This document shows, in pieces, positions 6,682-15,665 of a stretch of 36,843 nt of DNA. The DNA is taken from positions 1 through 36,843 of the forward strand of contig JAPKFB010000049.1 in assembly GCA_028821775.1 (NCBI GenBank), read 5' to 3'. A model generated the notes under the pieces. The model searched no databases. It saw only the letters and a program-made list of their open reading frames with translations, and had not been told where the DNA came from. This stretch comes from Roseibacillus sp. (GTDB lineage: Bacteria; Verrucomicrobiota; Verrucomicrobiia; Verrucomicrobiales; Akkermansiaceae). The translations under genes and the position numbers were made by a program. Each line of letters begins with the position of its first letter. Position 1 is the stretch's first letter.

Positions 6682-8799
6682 ATGCGGTTTGCACTCGTGA
6701 TTCGTTCCCTCTGTCTTGGAGCTCTCTCTCTGGTCCTGTCCGCTGCTGCGTGGGCCGAGCATGAAGGGGAGTTTCGTTTTGCCCGAATCATCAGTGACGG
6801 GATGGTTCTCCAGCAAGAGAAGCCGATCGTGATCTGGGGATGGGCAACGCCAGGGGAGAAGGTCGCGGTGACCTTGACTCAGGATCGAGAATTGGGAGAA
6901 GCGGCCATCAAGGCGGCGGTGGAAGCGGGGACCCGCAAGGCGCCTCCGGTGGTGGAGGAAAGTTCCGCTTACCAGGTGGGAGTGCGCTACCTGGAGAAGA
7001 ATCCCCCCGTCTTGGAGACTCAAACGGTGGAGGCGGTGGCGAACGAAAACGGGAAGTGGCGAGTCGTGTTCAATTCTGCGGCGGCGAGTTTTCAGGAGAC
7101 TTGGGTGAGTGGCCGCAGGGGAGAGGTCGCGATTGCGATTGAGAATGCCTTGGTGGGCGAGATCTGGCTTTGCGCGGGACAGAGCAATATGGGGTGGAGC
7201 AATTTCAATCGCAAGGGGAGAGAGGCCGCTTCGGCCGACTTTCCCGGCTTGCGCTACATCGCGTGGGAAGATTCCTGGTACCAGCCCCTTGAGGATGTGC
7301 GCAAAACCATCTCCTGGCAGGAGTGCTCGCCCGAGACGGCCAGCAGATTTTCAGCGGTGCCCTACCTTTACGGGATGTATCTGCACCGCTATCTGAAGGT
7401 GCCGGTGGGGGTCGTGAACGTTGCGCGGGGCGGAACCCTGGGGCAGACTTGGTGTCTGCGGGAGGGCCTCGATCAGATCGAGCACATCACGGTGCAGACG
7501 GTGCTCGAGGACTACGACGCCGAGACCGCGAAGTGGGAGGATCCTAAGGAGGTCGCGCGGATCATGAGTGAGTGGGAGGAGTCCGTGAAGGTCGCCAACA
7601 CCGAGCATCATAAAAAGGTGGCGGAGGCCAAGGCGGCGGGAAAGAAGGAGCCGCGCAAACGCCTTCCCAAGAAGCCGGGGGATCCCCGCTCCGGGTGGAG
7701 TCCGCCCGCGGGCCTGTTCAATGCCACCGTCATGCCGATCCGCGACCTGCGCATCCGGGGGGTGCTTTACTATCAGGGAGAGAACAACAATTTCATGGGA
7801 TGGACCCGTTACGAGCACACCTTTCCGATGGTCCCCTTGTCCTTTCGCAAAGCCTTTGGGGAAAAGGCGTTGCCTTTCGGTTGCATCAGTCAGCCCGGGT
7901 GGGGGACCTTCGGACTCGAACCAGAGATCGCGACGGTGGCGGAAGGCTACGCTATTGTGCGCGACATTCAGAGACGAGCTCTCAAGGATGATCCCCACGC
8001 GGCGATGATCGCGACCTATCCTGCGGGGAATTCCTACATTCATCCCGGGGAAAAGCTGCCGGTGGCGGAGTATGCCTCGCTCTGGGCGCTCGCCCGGGTC
8101 TACCAGAAGAAAGTCGTCCACCGCGCCAACGAGTACAAGGAAATCAAGATCGTGGAGGGACGCGCGTTTCTGTTTTTCGATTCAGATCCGGTGGTCTTTG
8201 ATCGCTGGAAGCACATCGAGAACAATGCGGCTTGGCAGGTTCTCCCCAGCCCCCGGGAAGGAAACGCGGAGATCAAGGGGTTCATCATCGCGGGTCGGGA
8301 TCAGCGATGGTATCCCGCCCAGGCCCTGCAGAAGAAACTGGATGGGGAGTGGACGATTGAAGTTTCCAGTCCGCTCGTGTCAGAACCGGTGGCGGTGCGC
8401 TATGGTTGGGCCAACTGGCCGACCGGAAACCTGGTGGGTCGGGAACGCCTGCCCCTTCCGACCTTCCGCACGGATGATTGGTCCATTCCGGAGGGAGTGA
8501 ACTATTCGGACGCCGCCAAGAAGGCGGCCGAGACGAAGCTGAAAGAGCTGAAGGCACTGGGTGCGCGGCAGGCCGCAGATCGCAAACTCCGGCAGGCCTT
8601 GCTCGATCTTCCCGCCTTGGAAGCGGACAAGTTCAAGGGAGACGGTGCGGGGTTGCTCGTGAACAAGCTTGCGCGGATCGAGGCTATTCTGGCAGAGATG
8701 GCGAGTAGGGAGGTGGCCCGCATCATCGAAAGGGAGCGTCCGGAATTGAAGGACAAGCTGGATGCCCTGCGCAAAGAAGTAGAGACTTTGAAGAAGTAA
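6682..8799 (+). CDS. Secreted sialate O-acetylesterase-type (SASA) esterase
   Basis: A 705-residue exported protein from the ATG at 6682, which gives a clear signal peptide (MRFALVIRSLCLGALSLVLS, then AWA). The frame is open to 6616 but that extension is polar. The SGNH/SASA nucleophile block GEIWLCAGQSNMGW places the catalytic serine at residue 168; VVNVARGG and GVLYYQGENNN are further family blocks. A Lys/Glu-rich insertion of about 70 residues separates them, and the C-terminal 90 residues are predicted coiled coil, rich in Ala, Leu, Lys and Glu. These enzymes remove O-acetyl groups from sugars outside the cell. A much shorter SASA-like ORF follows 19 bp downstream, suggesting an operon. 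The substrate cannot be inferred. Confidence 0.88.
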   Translation: MRFALVIRSLCLGALSLVLSAAAWAEHEGEFRFARIISDGMVLQQEKPIVIWGWATPGEKVAVTLTQDRELGEAAIKAAVEAGTRKAPPVVEESSAYQVGVRYLEKNPPVLETQTVEAVANENGKWRVVFNSAAASFQETWVSGRRGEVAIAIENALVGEIWLCAGQSNMGWSNFNRKGREAASADFPGLRYIAWEDSWYQPLEDVRKTISWQECSPETASRFSAVPYLYGMYLHRYLKVPVGVVNVARGGTLGQTWCLREGLDQIEHITVQTVLEDYDAETAKWEDPKEVARIMSEWEESVKVANTEHHKKVAEAKAAGKKEPRKRLPKKPGDPRSGWSPPAGLFNATVMPIRDLRIRGVLYYQGENNNFMGWTRYEHTFPMVPLSFRKAFGEKALPFGCISQPGWGTFGLEPEIATVAEGYAIVRDIQRRALKDDPHAAMIATYPAGNSYIHPGEKLPVAEYASLWALARVYQKKVVHRANEYKEIKIVEGRAFLFFDSDPVVFDRWKHIENNAAWQVLPSPREGNAEIKGFIIAGRDQRWYPAQALQKKLDGEWTIEVSSPLVSEPVAVRYGWANWPTGNLVGRERLPLPTFRTDDWSIPEGVNYSDAAKKAAETKLKELKALGARQAADRKLRQALLDLPALEADKFKGDGAGLLVNKLARIEAILAEMASREVARIIERERPELKDKLDALRKEVETLKK

Positions 8800-8818
8800 G
8801 CCCAATCTGTTTGTGACC

Positions 8819-9094
8819 ATGCGAATTTTCATGACGTTGCTTCTCGGCGTCCTGGCTTCCCTCGCGGATGCGGGTGCACGGGAGATTTATCTCCTGATCG
8901 GCCAGTCAAACATGGCGGGCCAGTTCAGCAAGGTGGAGCTCATCAACCAACAGGTGGCCGCCCAACCGGCCGAAGTTCCGCAGACCGCCTTTGCAAGTTC
9001 CCAGGGACTTACCTGCATGGATCGCGGGCACTTCGACCCCAAGAGCATGAAGTTGCTGGGTGAACGCTACGCCGACGCGATCCTCCAAGTGTAG
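8819..9094 (+). CDS. SASA-like esterase with an internal deletion (mini-SASA)
   Basis: A 91-residue frame with a signal peptide (MRIFMTLLLGVLASLADAGA), then REIYLLIGQSNMAGQ with the nucleophile block and, near its end, SSQGLTCMDRGHFDPKS and MKLLGERYADAI, the block carrying the catalytic histidine (HFD) in this family. Full proteins of this type are about 250-280 residues, so some 150-180 residues between the two blocks are missing while the frame is preserved. It lies 19 bp after the large SASA gene and 100 bp before the DUF1080 gene. No strong ribosome-binding site is visible; a GTG at 8813 is an alternative start. It is probably an inactive remnant, but the retained ends and signal peptide make expression possible. 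Confidence 0.6.
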   Translation: MRIFMTLLLGVLASLADAGAREIYLLIGQSNMAGQFSKVELINQQVAAQPAEVPQTAFASSQGLTCMDRGHFDPKSMKLLGERYADAILQV

Positions 9095-9194
9095 AAGAAA
9101 TGAAGCGAGTGGGGCAGGGAGCGCGTGGGCCCGGATCGTTATTCCGATTGCTCCGTTGACTCGCGAGCACCCTCTCGACACACTCCCTCTGACC

Positions 9195-9812
9195 ATGCGC
9201 TCCCTCCTCGTCCTCGCTACTGTTGTGATTCTTTCCGGCACTGCTCTCGCGGATCATCACAAGAAGAAGGCGGTCACCCTCTTCAACGGAAAGGACCTCT
9301 CCGGTTGGGTGGTCATGTACGAGGGTGATTGGAAGATCGAAGATGGGGTTCTCGTTGGTCGGAAAGGGGTGAAGTGGACGACCAATCCGAAGAAAAGCGG
9401 GTCATGGCTGCGCACCGAGAAGGAGTACAGCAATTTCGTTTTCGAGTTTGAGTATTCCATCAACCAGAAGGGGAACAGCGGGGTCTTTCTGCGATCGGGA
9501 CTGAAGGAAAATCCAGCTTTCACCGGGCACGAGATGCAGATTCTCGACGACCATGGTCGTGCCAAGCCGGAGGTCTGGAGCACGGGCGCGCTCTACGACG
9601 TTGTGGCGGCCAAGAAGAACATGTCCAAACTCGCGGGTGAGTGGAACAAGGTGAAGATCGAAACCGCCGGCCCGCAGATCAAGATCTGGTTCAACGGCGA
9701 ACAAATTGTCGACTACAAGTCCGATCGCAACACCAAGGGTTATCTGGGCCTGCAGAATCACGACGAGCATGCGGTGGTGAAGTACCGGAATCTTCGAGTG
9801 ACTGAAAAGTGA
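9195..9812 (+). CDS. DUF1080 (3-keto-disaccharide hydrolase-like) secreted protein
   Basis: A 205-residue protein from the ATG at 9195, giving a signal peptide MRSLLVLATVVILSGTALA; the longer frame back to 9060 lacks one. The concanavalin-like DUF1080 fold shows TLFNGKDLSGWVV, then WKIEDGVLVGRKG, FEFEYSINQKGNSGVFLRSG, HEMQILDDHG, TGALYDVVAAKKN, and the end GYLGLQNHDEHAVVKYRNLR. Members include hydrolases acting on 3-keto-glycosides, produced by oxidoreductases like those elsewhere in this window, but most are unstudied. It probably acts outside the cytoplasmic membrane. It follows the two SASA genes with 100 bp spacing. Confidence 0.92.
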   Translation: MRSLLVLATVVILSGTALADHHKKKAVTLFNGKDLSGWVVMYEGDWKIEDGVLVGRKGVKWTTNPKKSGSWLRTEKEYSNFVFEFEYSINQKGNSGVFLRSGLKENPAFTGHEMQILDDHGRAKPEVWSTGALYDVVAAKKNMSKLAGEWNKVKIETAGPQIKIWFNGEQIVDYKSDRNTKGYLGLQNHDEHAVVKYRNLRVTEK

Positions 9813-10004
9813 GATCATGAGCCGCTGGGGGCGATCCTCAAGATCAGGGACAGGGGGCCGCCTTCATTGAGAGTTTGCGGCGGGCGGGCTGCCTGAATCC
9901 TGATCGGGGGGTGGAATTCATGGAGAACTTGCCGGGGGGCGTCGGCAGGGCGGGGGGAGCGTTGTGCTTTTCTCCTTTTCCTTCGCCCGATTTTCGTCAC
10001 TCTC

Positions 10005-10410
10005 CCACTCCACTCCCTGGGCGATCGCGGGGTTTTCGTTTCGGCGAAGGCTTCGAGGAAAGTCCGGACACCAAAGGGCAGCGTGCCTTGTGAAAACGAG
10101 GGACGGTTCGGTGCAAGCCGGACCGGACGGAAAGTGCAGCAGAAAATAAACCGCCGATGGTCCGCAAGGACACAGGTAAGGTTGAAATGGTGGGGTAAGA
10201 GCCCACCGCTCCGAAGGTAACTGAGGAGGCATGGTAAACCCCGCGTGGTGCAAGACAGAACAGGGGAAGGGTCGCCCGCCCGACCAGGATCCCCGGGTAA
10301 TAGTCGCATCCCGTTCGCGGGATCTCGCTTCGTTCGCGAAGCGGGAAGAGAAATGGTCGTCGCCCCGCTTTGCGGGGAACAGAATCCGGCTTATAGGGGA
10401 GTGGACTGTG
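10005..10410 (+). ncRNA. rnpB: RNase P RNA (bacterial type A)
   Basis: The conserved core is visible: GAGGAAAGTCCGGACACC (from about 10055), AGGGCAGCGTGCC, then GACGGAAAGTGCAGCAGAAA followed by TAAACCGCC, GGTAAGGTTGAAATGGTGGG with TAAGAGCCCACCGC, GGTAAACCCC, AGAGAAATGGTCGTC, and the closing ACAGAATCCGGCTTATAGG. The terminal helix P1 pairs TCCACTCCC (10009-10017) with GGGAGTGGA (10397-10405), so the ends are defined within a few bases. Two hairpins, around CCCGTTCGCGGG and GCTTCGTTCGCGAAGC, make up a peripheral stem near 10310-10345. This is the catalytic RNA of tRNA 5' maturation. No recognisable gene lies from 9813 to the RNA start. Confidence 0.96.
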
Positions 10411-10545
10411 TCCTCTGGGCTAGGTCTCACGCCGGGAGGTAGTTTCTTGCGCACCCTGAGAGATCGGAATCCTGGGTCCTGAATTCTGAACAGCGAGCAC
10501 CGCGAATCAGATTGCGCCCTGCGGAATCTGGATTTAACTAAGCTC

Positions 10546-11679
10546 GTGTCTGAAACGGCCGAGCCCATCTTTAAATCGCGGGATCTTTCCGAACGGCTCG
10601 GACCCATGACGGTCAAGGAACTGCGGCAGGGGCTGCGGCGCGGAATGTTCATCTATCCCTTCATTGGGATCCATGTGCTTGCGGTTGTTGCGATGGTGGC
10701 CGAGTTCAAGATGAAGGAGGTGGAAAAGTTCACCGAATACGCGGGGGTGCTCAACCTGCTCCTGTTTCTTCCTGGCAACATGTTCTCGGGGATGTTCTGG
10801 GCAGTGACCGGGGCGGTCTGCCTCTTCTTCATGCCCTTGGGCGGACTCGCCCTGATGGGACAGGAATTGGATGAGGGGAATCACGAATTGTTGCTCATGA
10901 CTCCCCTTTCGAGGTGGAAAGTCGTGCGCGGAAAATTCCTCGTCTTATGGGGGCTCTGCCTCCTCACATTCTCCTCGCTGCTCCCCTACATGATCGTTCG
11001 CTACTTGATTGGAGGGCTCGATGTCTGGCGCAACCTGGCAATGGGCCTCACGGTGGTGCTTTTCTCTGGAATGATGGCTGCGGGCGCGATTGGGGCTTCC
11101 TCCTTCACCAGCATTGCGGGTCGCATCGGGACGCTGATTCTCTTTGTCGGATCGATGTTGGCTTCGATTGCCATTGCGTGCGGCTTTTCGGGTGGCATCA
11201 CGGCCGGAGCCGGGGTTGTTTTTCATCTCAACGCTCTCTCGGCGGCCTTTTGTTACATTATCTTCGGGCTCGCGCTGGCACGCTCCCGGATTCGTCTGGT
11301 GGTGCACCACTACGAAGTTAAACCGAGCTGGATGATCATCGGGCTTCTTCTCTTCACACCCTTCGTTGTTCTCATGGCGACCTTCATGACCTTCTTCCAC
11401 GCCGGGGGTGTAGGACTGATTGGAATGGGGCTGGTGGGCTGGTTTGCCGATGTCAGTCCGAAAGCCCCCAAGTGGGTGCAGCCTCCGATCGCGAATATTC
11501 CGGGGCCGGAGGGAGCGATCCCGGGAGGGGAGCCCATGAGCGTTCCCCCTCCACCGCCAGGGGGGTCGACGGTCCCTCCACCCCGACCGGCGACCATGCC
11601 TGAACCGCCTGTCCCCGGCGCGAATGTGGAACCCAGCAATCCTGGGGAGATTGATCCCGGCGGAGGGCAACAGAGCTAG
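10546..11679 (+). CDS. ABC-2-like membrane permease with proline-rich tail
   Basis: A 377-residue membrane protein starting with GTG at 10546. After a cytoplasmic N-terminus with PMTVKELRQGLRRGMF it has about six hydrophobic segments (near residues 35-55, 85-105, 130-150, 160-190, 200-225, 265-290), and an ELDEGNHELLLMTPLSRW loop typical of ABC-2 permeases that lack their own ATPase domain. Residues from about 325 onward are rich in proline and glycine (PPPPPGGSTVPPPRP) and probably unstructured. No ATP-binding subunit lies next to it. The start is 135 bp after rnpB. It converges with the DUF167 gene, the two coding regions overlapping by 4 bp at their stops (11676-11679). Substrate unknown. 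Confidence 0.8.
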   Translation: MSETAEPIFKSRDLSERLGPMTVKELRQGLRRGMFIYPFIGIHVLAVVAMVAEFKMKEVEKFTEYAGVLNLLLFLPGNMFSGMFWAVTGAVCLFFMPLGGLALMGQELDEGNHELLLMTPLSRWKVVRGKFLVLWGLCLLTFSSLLPYMIVRYLIGGLDVWRNLAMGLTVVLFSGMMAAGAIGASSFTSIAGRIGTLILFVGSMLASIAIACGFSGGITAGAGVVFHLNALSAAFCYIIFGLALARSRIRLVVHHYEVKPSWMIIGLLLFTPFVVLMATFMTFFHAGGVGLIGMGLVGWFADVSPKAPKWVQPPIANIPGPEGAIPGGEPMSVPPPPPGGSTVPPPRPATMPEPPVPGANVEPSNPGEIDPGGGQQS

Positions 11680-11948
11680 CAACGCCGGTCACTTCCCACC
11701 GGTAACTTGGTCCCGTCTGGAAGCTCGAGGAGTTTGCTGCGGCTCGTTGTTCCTTTCACGAGCACGATCCTCGACTTCGAGAGACCGAGTTCCCTGGCCA
11801 GGAACGCGACGAGCGCTTTGTTCGCTTTTCCGTCCATCGGGGGGGCTTGCAGGCGGACCCGGAGGACGCGACCGCCCCGGGGATCTTCCTCCCAACCGAT
11901 GACTTTGTTTCCCTTGGCATTGGGGGTGACCTTGACCCGTATCTGCAT
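11676..11948 (-). CDS. DUF167 (YggU) family protein
   Basis: A 90-residue protein with the DUF167 signature: IRVKVTPNAKGNKVIGW near the N-terminus, VRLQAPPMDGKANKALV in the middle, and LGLSKSRIVLVKGTTSRSK with the C-terminal LPDG. This is the full family length (about 75-110). The YggU/DUF167 family is widespread and its function is not established. The stop overlaps the end of the permease gene by 4 bp in a convergent arrangement, and its start faces the MFS-PlsC gene divergently, with about 96 bp between the starts, so the two may share a regulatory region. Confidence 0.92.
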   Translation of the reverse strand: MQIRVKVTPNAKGNKVIGWEEDPRGGRVLRVRLQAPPMDGKANKALVAFLARELGLSKSRIVLVKGTTSRSKLLELPDGTKLPVGSDRRC

Positions 11949-12044
11949 CTTCGGGGCACAGCAAAAGAGAGAAGAGCTCTCACGGAAAGCATCGATCCGA
12001 CTGATGATTAAAATGGGAGAATCGATTTCGATTTAGGCCATTGA

Positions 12045-14753
12045 TTGGATAGAACTCTCGCTGTGGAAAATGAACAACAGGTTGAACCCGAGCCCAACCG
12101 CCGGAATTGGGTCTCCTTTTGGAGTCTCATGGGCTTGCAGGGGCAGAATGCCTTCAATGATAAAGCTCTCCAGTTCACCCTTGTTCCGCTCGGTGCCTGG
12201 GTAGCGGCGCAAGCAAGTGCATCGTGGGGAAGCACCCTGCCTCACTTGCTTGGGATGCTTATTCTTCTTCCGTTCATCCTCTTCGCTCCGATTGCGGGTT
12301 GGGCATCGGATACCTTTTCCAAGACCCGCGTGATTCGCCTCACGGCATGGATGCAACTGATCGTTCTCGGAATCGTCCTCGGGTCGTTTGGATTAAAGGT
12401 CCTTCCCATTACCGTGACGTGCTTCTTCTTCCTCGCCATTCAATCGACCATTCTCAGTCCCGCCAAGAGCGGAATCATCAAGGAGCTTCTCGGTTCTGAT
12501 CGCCTGGGCTTTGCAAGCGGGATCATGCAGATGTGCACCATCCTCGCGATTCTCGCCGGTCAAATTCTGCTGGGAATCTGGTTCTCGGCCCGCTTGGAGG
12601 CCACCGGCAGCGGATGGCAGGCCGGACTATTGCCCATGATCCTGATCACCCTTGGAGCTCTCGTTACGATTGCGATGGCCTATTCGATTCAAGTGATGCC
12701 TGCGCAGGGGAAGAAACCGTTCACGGCAGCGCTCGTGGGGTCCCATTTCCAGCAACTCGGGTTGCTCTTCAAATCGGCTCCCCTGCGACTGAGTGCCCTC
12801 GGGGTTGCGTATTTCTGGGCCTTCGGAGCGATCATCCAGTTTATCACCTTGCAAGTGGCAGGCGAGCTCTACCCGGATGGGCATGCCAACTTCGGACGAT
12901 CAACATCGTTTATGATGCTGGCGGCGAGTGGCGGGATCGCGGTCGGCAGTATCCTGGGAGCGCTCATCAATAAGCGTCACATTGAGTTGGGTCTCAATCC
13001 CCTCGGAGGGATCATCATGATGGTGGCGAGTCTCCTCTTGGTATGGGCCACTCCCGAGACAACGTTCTTTTACGTGGCTCTCTCGATGGCGGGTCTTGGG
13101 GCGGCATTTTTCTTTGTCCCGATCAACGCCTTTCTCCAAGACCAATGTGATCCGGACCAACGGGGAAACATCCTGGCAGCTTCCTCATTGCTCAATTGCC
13201 TAGCGATGGCGGGAGCGGTGGTCCTTCAATTGGCGATGATGAAGGCTGGGCTCTCGACCGAGACGCAGTTTCTTCTCGTCGGCCTGGTCTCAGTCGCAGC
13301 CACCTGGTACGTCATGCGACTCCTTCCCCGTGCCTTTGTGAAGCTCCTCGTCATGAGCGCCCTGCGTGCGATTTATCGCATCGAAGCCATTGACCCTTCC
13401 CGGATGCCGGAGAAGGCCGGGGTCTTACTCACGCCGAATCACATCAGCTATCTCGATGCCCTGATCCTCACCGCGGCCAGTCCGCGACCGGTGCGCTTTC
13501 TGATGGTGAGTCACTATTTCAAAAAGCCCCTGATTGGGAAGTTTGCCAAGCTCTTCGATGCCGTCCCGATCTCCACCACGCGGGCGAAGGACGCAATCCA
13601 GATTGCCGCGACCGCCATCGAAGAGGGCAACGTGGTTTGCATCTTTGCGGAAGGGGAGCTCTCGCGCAGTGGATTCCTGGGCGAATTCAAGCGGGGCTTC
13701 GAGCTCATCGCCCGCAAGGCGGATTGCCTGGTGCAGCCCGTCTATCTCGACGGCCTTTGGAAATCGATATTCTCGGGGGAGCGCGGGAAGTTCATCAGCA
13801 AAATGCCGCGTGCGATTCCCTTTGGGGTCCGGGTTGCCTTTGGGGAGCCTCGGAGGGCCCGGGAGTGCAGTGCGGTCGAGTTGAAGGGTGAGCTCAATGC
13901 GCTGGCGGGGACGGTGTTTTCACGGCGCCGGGAGTCGGCGGATACCGTGGTTGAGTTTCTGGAGCAGAGGAAGAACAAGACGAATGCGCTGTCATGGAAC
14001 CACGAGGGCAGGGTGCACACTTGCACCTGGGGGGAGGTCAGGGAAATGCTCGAGGGCTCGACGGATCCTGCCGGTCTGAGCGCTGGTCATGCCGGCGCGG
14101 AAGGATGGCTGGCCGACTGGAAGTGCCTGGCCGAGTTGCCTGAAAAGGAATGGCAGAGCCTGCTCTTGAATGCCCATCAGCTTGCCGATCCCTACAACCT
14201 TGGCAATGGAAAGGCGGCAGTGCTCATTGATTGCGAGGCATCCGCAACAGTGCGTCGGGTCTGGGGGATGCTTCTCCCGGTAATCACCAAGGCTCAAGCA
14301 GTGAGCATCGGAAGGGATGATAATGCGGCCTTCCTCACTGCCTTGCGAAAGAGCGGGATGGTGCTGCGCGATCTGGTTGGGACCGATCGGGTGCGCGACC
14401 TGGTGGGACCTGCTGCCGATCATCAATCCAAGCTCGTGTTCTACAGATTTGGAGGTGGTCCCCAAGGGGCGAACGAGGCCAAGAAGGGGATCTACGCTGC
14501 CTTTGAAGCAGCCGGGCGCATCTTGACCGTTTCCATTCCCCCCGATCCCATCATTCGGAAGAACGACGTCGCCCATCCCGGATGGAAGGAAGGATCTTAC
14601 GGGCGTTTGCTCACTGGTTTTGTGATCAACGAATTCGAAGAGGGCCTCGAAGTGAGTGGCGAGATGTTGTCCGAAGCGATCGAGTTTCCCGGATGGTCCG
14701 TGGATGTGAGAGGATTTTTGTGGAGAACGAATTCTCTGGAAGAGGAAGGCTGA
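12045..14753 (+). CDS. MFS (LplT-like) transporter fused to PlsC acyltransferase, with shortened C-terminal domain
   Basis: A 902-residue fusion. Residues about 15-430 form an MFS transporter of the LplT type (GLQGQNAFNDKALQF, IAGWASDTFSK, about 12 hydrophobic segments). Residues about 440-620 form a PlsC/1-acylglycerol-phosphate acyltransferase with NHISYLD (H466, D471), FAEGELSRSG (E536) and VYLDGLW. In E. coli-like Aas fusions an AMP-binding acyl-ACP synthetase of about 500 residues follows; here only about 260 residues remain, with traces such as KEGSYGRLLTGF and SGEML but no ATP-binding loop that I can see. The likely role is lysophospholipid uptake and re-acylation in the inner membrane. 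The start is uncertain: TTG at 12045 or GTG at 12063; no strong ribosome-binding site. Confidence 0.85.
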   Translation: MDRTLAVENEQQVEPEPNRRNWVSFWSLMGLQGQNAFNDKALQFTLVPLGAWVAAQASASWGSTLPHLLGMLILLPFILFAPIAGWASDTFSKTRVIRLTAWMQLIVLGIVLGSFGLKVLPITVTCFFFLAIQSTILSPAKSGIIKELLGSDRLGFASGIMQMCTILAILAGQILLGIWFSARLEATGSGWQAGLLPMILITLGALVTIAMAYSIQVMPAQGKKPFTAALVGSHFQQLGLLFKSAPLRLSALGVAYFWAFGAIIQFITLQVAGELYPDGHANFGRSTSFMMLAASGGIAVGSILGALINKRHIELGLNPLGGIIMMVASLLLVWATPETTFFYVALSMAGLGAAFFFVPINAFLQDQCDPDQRGNILAASSLLNCLAMAGAVVLQLAMMKAGLSTETQFLLVGLVSVAATWYVMRLLPRAFVKLLVMSALRAIYRIEAIDPSRMPEKAGVLLTPNHISYLDALILTAASPRPVRFLMVSHYFKKPLIGKFAKLFDAVPISTTRAKDAIQIAATAIEEGNVVCIFAEGELSRSGFLGEFKRGFELIARKADCLVQPVYLDGLWKSIFSGERGKFISKMPRAIPFGVRVAFGEPRRARECSAVELKGELNALAGTVFSRRRESADTVVEFLEQRKNKTNALSWNHEGRVHTCTWGEVREMLEGSTDPAGLSAGHAGAEGWLADWKCLAELPEKEWQSLLLNAHQLADPYNLGNGKAAVLIDCEASATVRRVWGMLLPVITKAQAVSIGRDDNAAFLTALRKSGMVLRDLVGTDRVRDLVGPAADHQSKLVFYRFGGGPQGANEAKKGIYAAFEAAGRILTVSIPPDPIIRKNDVAHPGWKEGSYGRLLTGFVINEFEEGLEVSGEMLSEAIEFPGWSVDVRGFLWRTNSLEEEG

Positions 14754-14937
14754 GCCTGGAGGCTCAAGGCAGGGATATTCCAAGCTCCAAGGAACAACCG
14801 TTAGGAAAATGCAACCGCCGGGAGCAAGACCCTTCTGTGATTGACCCCGTAGCAGCTTGGATTTGGTTCTGAGATTAAATTGGAGCCTGGGAGGCGGAAC
14901 GGCCCTGCCTTCGATCACATCCACCACGGTCCTCAAA

Positions 14938-14969
14938 AAAAGTGCGCGCGATGACTCGCGCGCACTTTT
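14938..14969. terminator. Bidirectional rho-independent terminator
   Basis: A perfect 14-bp stem with AAAAGTGCGCGCGA at 14938-14951 and TCGCGCGCACTTTT at 14956-14969, loop TGAC, flanked by A and T runs that serve either direction. It sits between the convergent MFS-PlsC gene and the anti-sigma-like gene, 184 bp after the first stop. The rest of 14754-15016 shows no gene; a small hairpin TGAGCC-TGGA-GGCTCA covers the MFS-PlsC stop codon but lacks a T tract. Confidence 0.9.
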
Positions 14970-15016
14970 GGACGATAAGAATATACCTGTGAAAATGTGA
15001 AGGAATGAAGGGGAGC

Positions 15017-15625
15017 TTACTTGCCCTTCAGGGTCTCGAGCATCTTGGCGATGGCATCCGCAATCTTGGCCTCGCTCTCGGGAAGGGCGATGATGATCGG
15101 TTCGGCATCCCGAGAGGTGTAGCCTTGGATCTCGCGAGCTTTTCCGTCGATGATGATGGTCGCTCCCTCTGCGGAAGGTTCACCCGCGATGTTTTCGAGG
15201 ATCTCGGCAGCCTTGGGATCCAGCAGCTCCTTAATGGAACTCGCATTCTCGGAGTCGAATCCGTAAAGAATGATGGTTGCGGTTGTGGATGAGGGAGTTT
15301 CGAGTCCGCGAAAATCATTCGAGTTGGTGGAGTCGTCTTTTGTCGGGACGAGGAGAAAGGCCGCGACCGCAATGAGCACGATCGCCGCGGCGGCACCACT
15401 GAATTGCGGTTGAGTAAAGAGGCGAGCGATCTTGGCGAAGAGAGATTCGGAGAGGGCTGCGGTCTCCGCCTGCCCTTGGGCCCTGGTTTGTCCGTATTGG
15501 CCCCGAATCCGGTCGCGGAGGGTTTCAGGAAGAGCCGGTACATTTTCGGCCTCTTCGGAGTGGAAGCTTTTGGCCAGCAGGGCCTTGAGCTCTTCATGAT
15601 CGGGAGCTGGAGAGTTATTTTTCAT
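15017..15625 (-). CDS. Single-pass membrane protein, probable anti-sigma partner
   Basis: A 202-residue protein from the ATG at 15625-15623, preceded by AGGAC; the frame is open to a TTG at 15643. The N-terminal ~75 residues are cytoplasmic and charged (HEELKALLAKSFHSEEAEN, LPETLRDRIRGQYG), one hydrophobic segment (FSGAAAAIVLIAVAAFLLV, about residues 80-98) crosses the membrane, and the remaining ~100 residues would lie outside. It starts 41 bp downstream of the sigma-like gene on the same strand. This membrane topology and position are those of an anti-sigma factor, but there is no zinc-binding HXXXCXXC motif, and I recognise no domain. The assignment is therefore by context. Confidence 0.6.
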   Translation of the reverse strand: MKNNSPAPDHEELKALLAKSFHSEEAENVPALPETLRDRIRGQYGQTRAQGQAETAALSESLFAKIARLFTQPQFSGAAAAIVLIAVAAFLLVPTKDDSTNSNDFRGLETPSSTTATIILYGFDSENASSIKELLDPKAAEILENIAGEPSAEGATIIIDGKAREIQGYTSRDAEPIIIALPESEAKIADAIAKMLETLKGK

Positions 15626-15665
15626 CGTCCTGTACCCCTCCAACCGCGATGGAAACGGCGCATTT

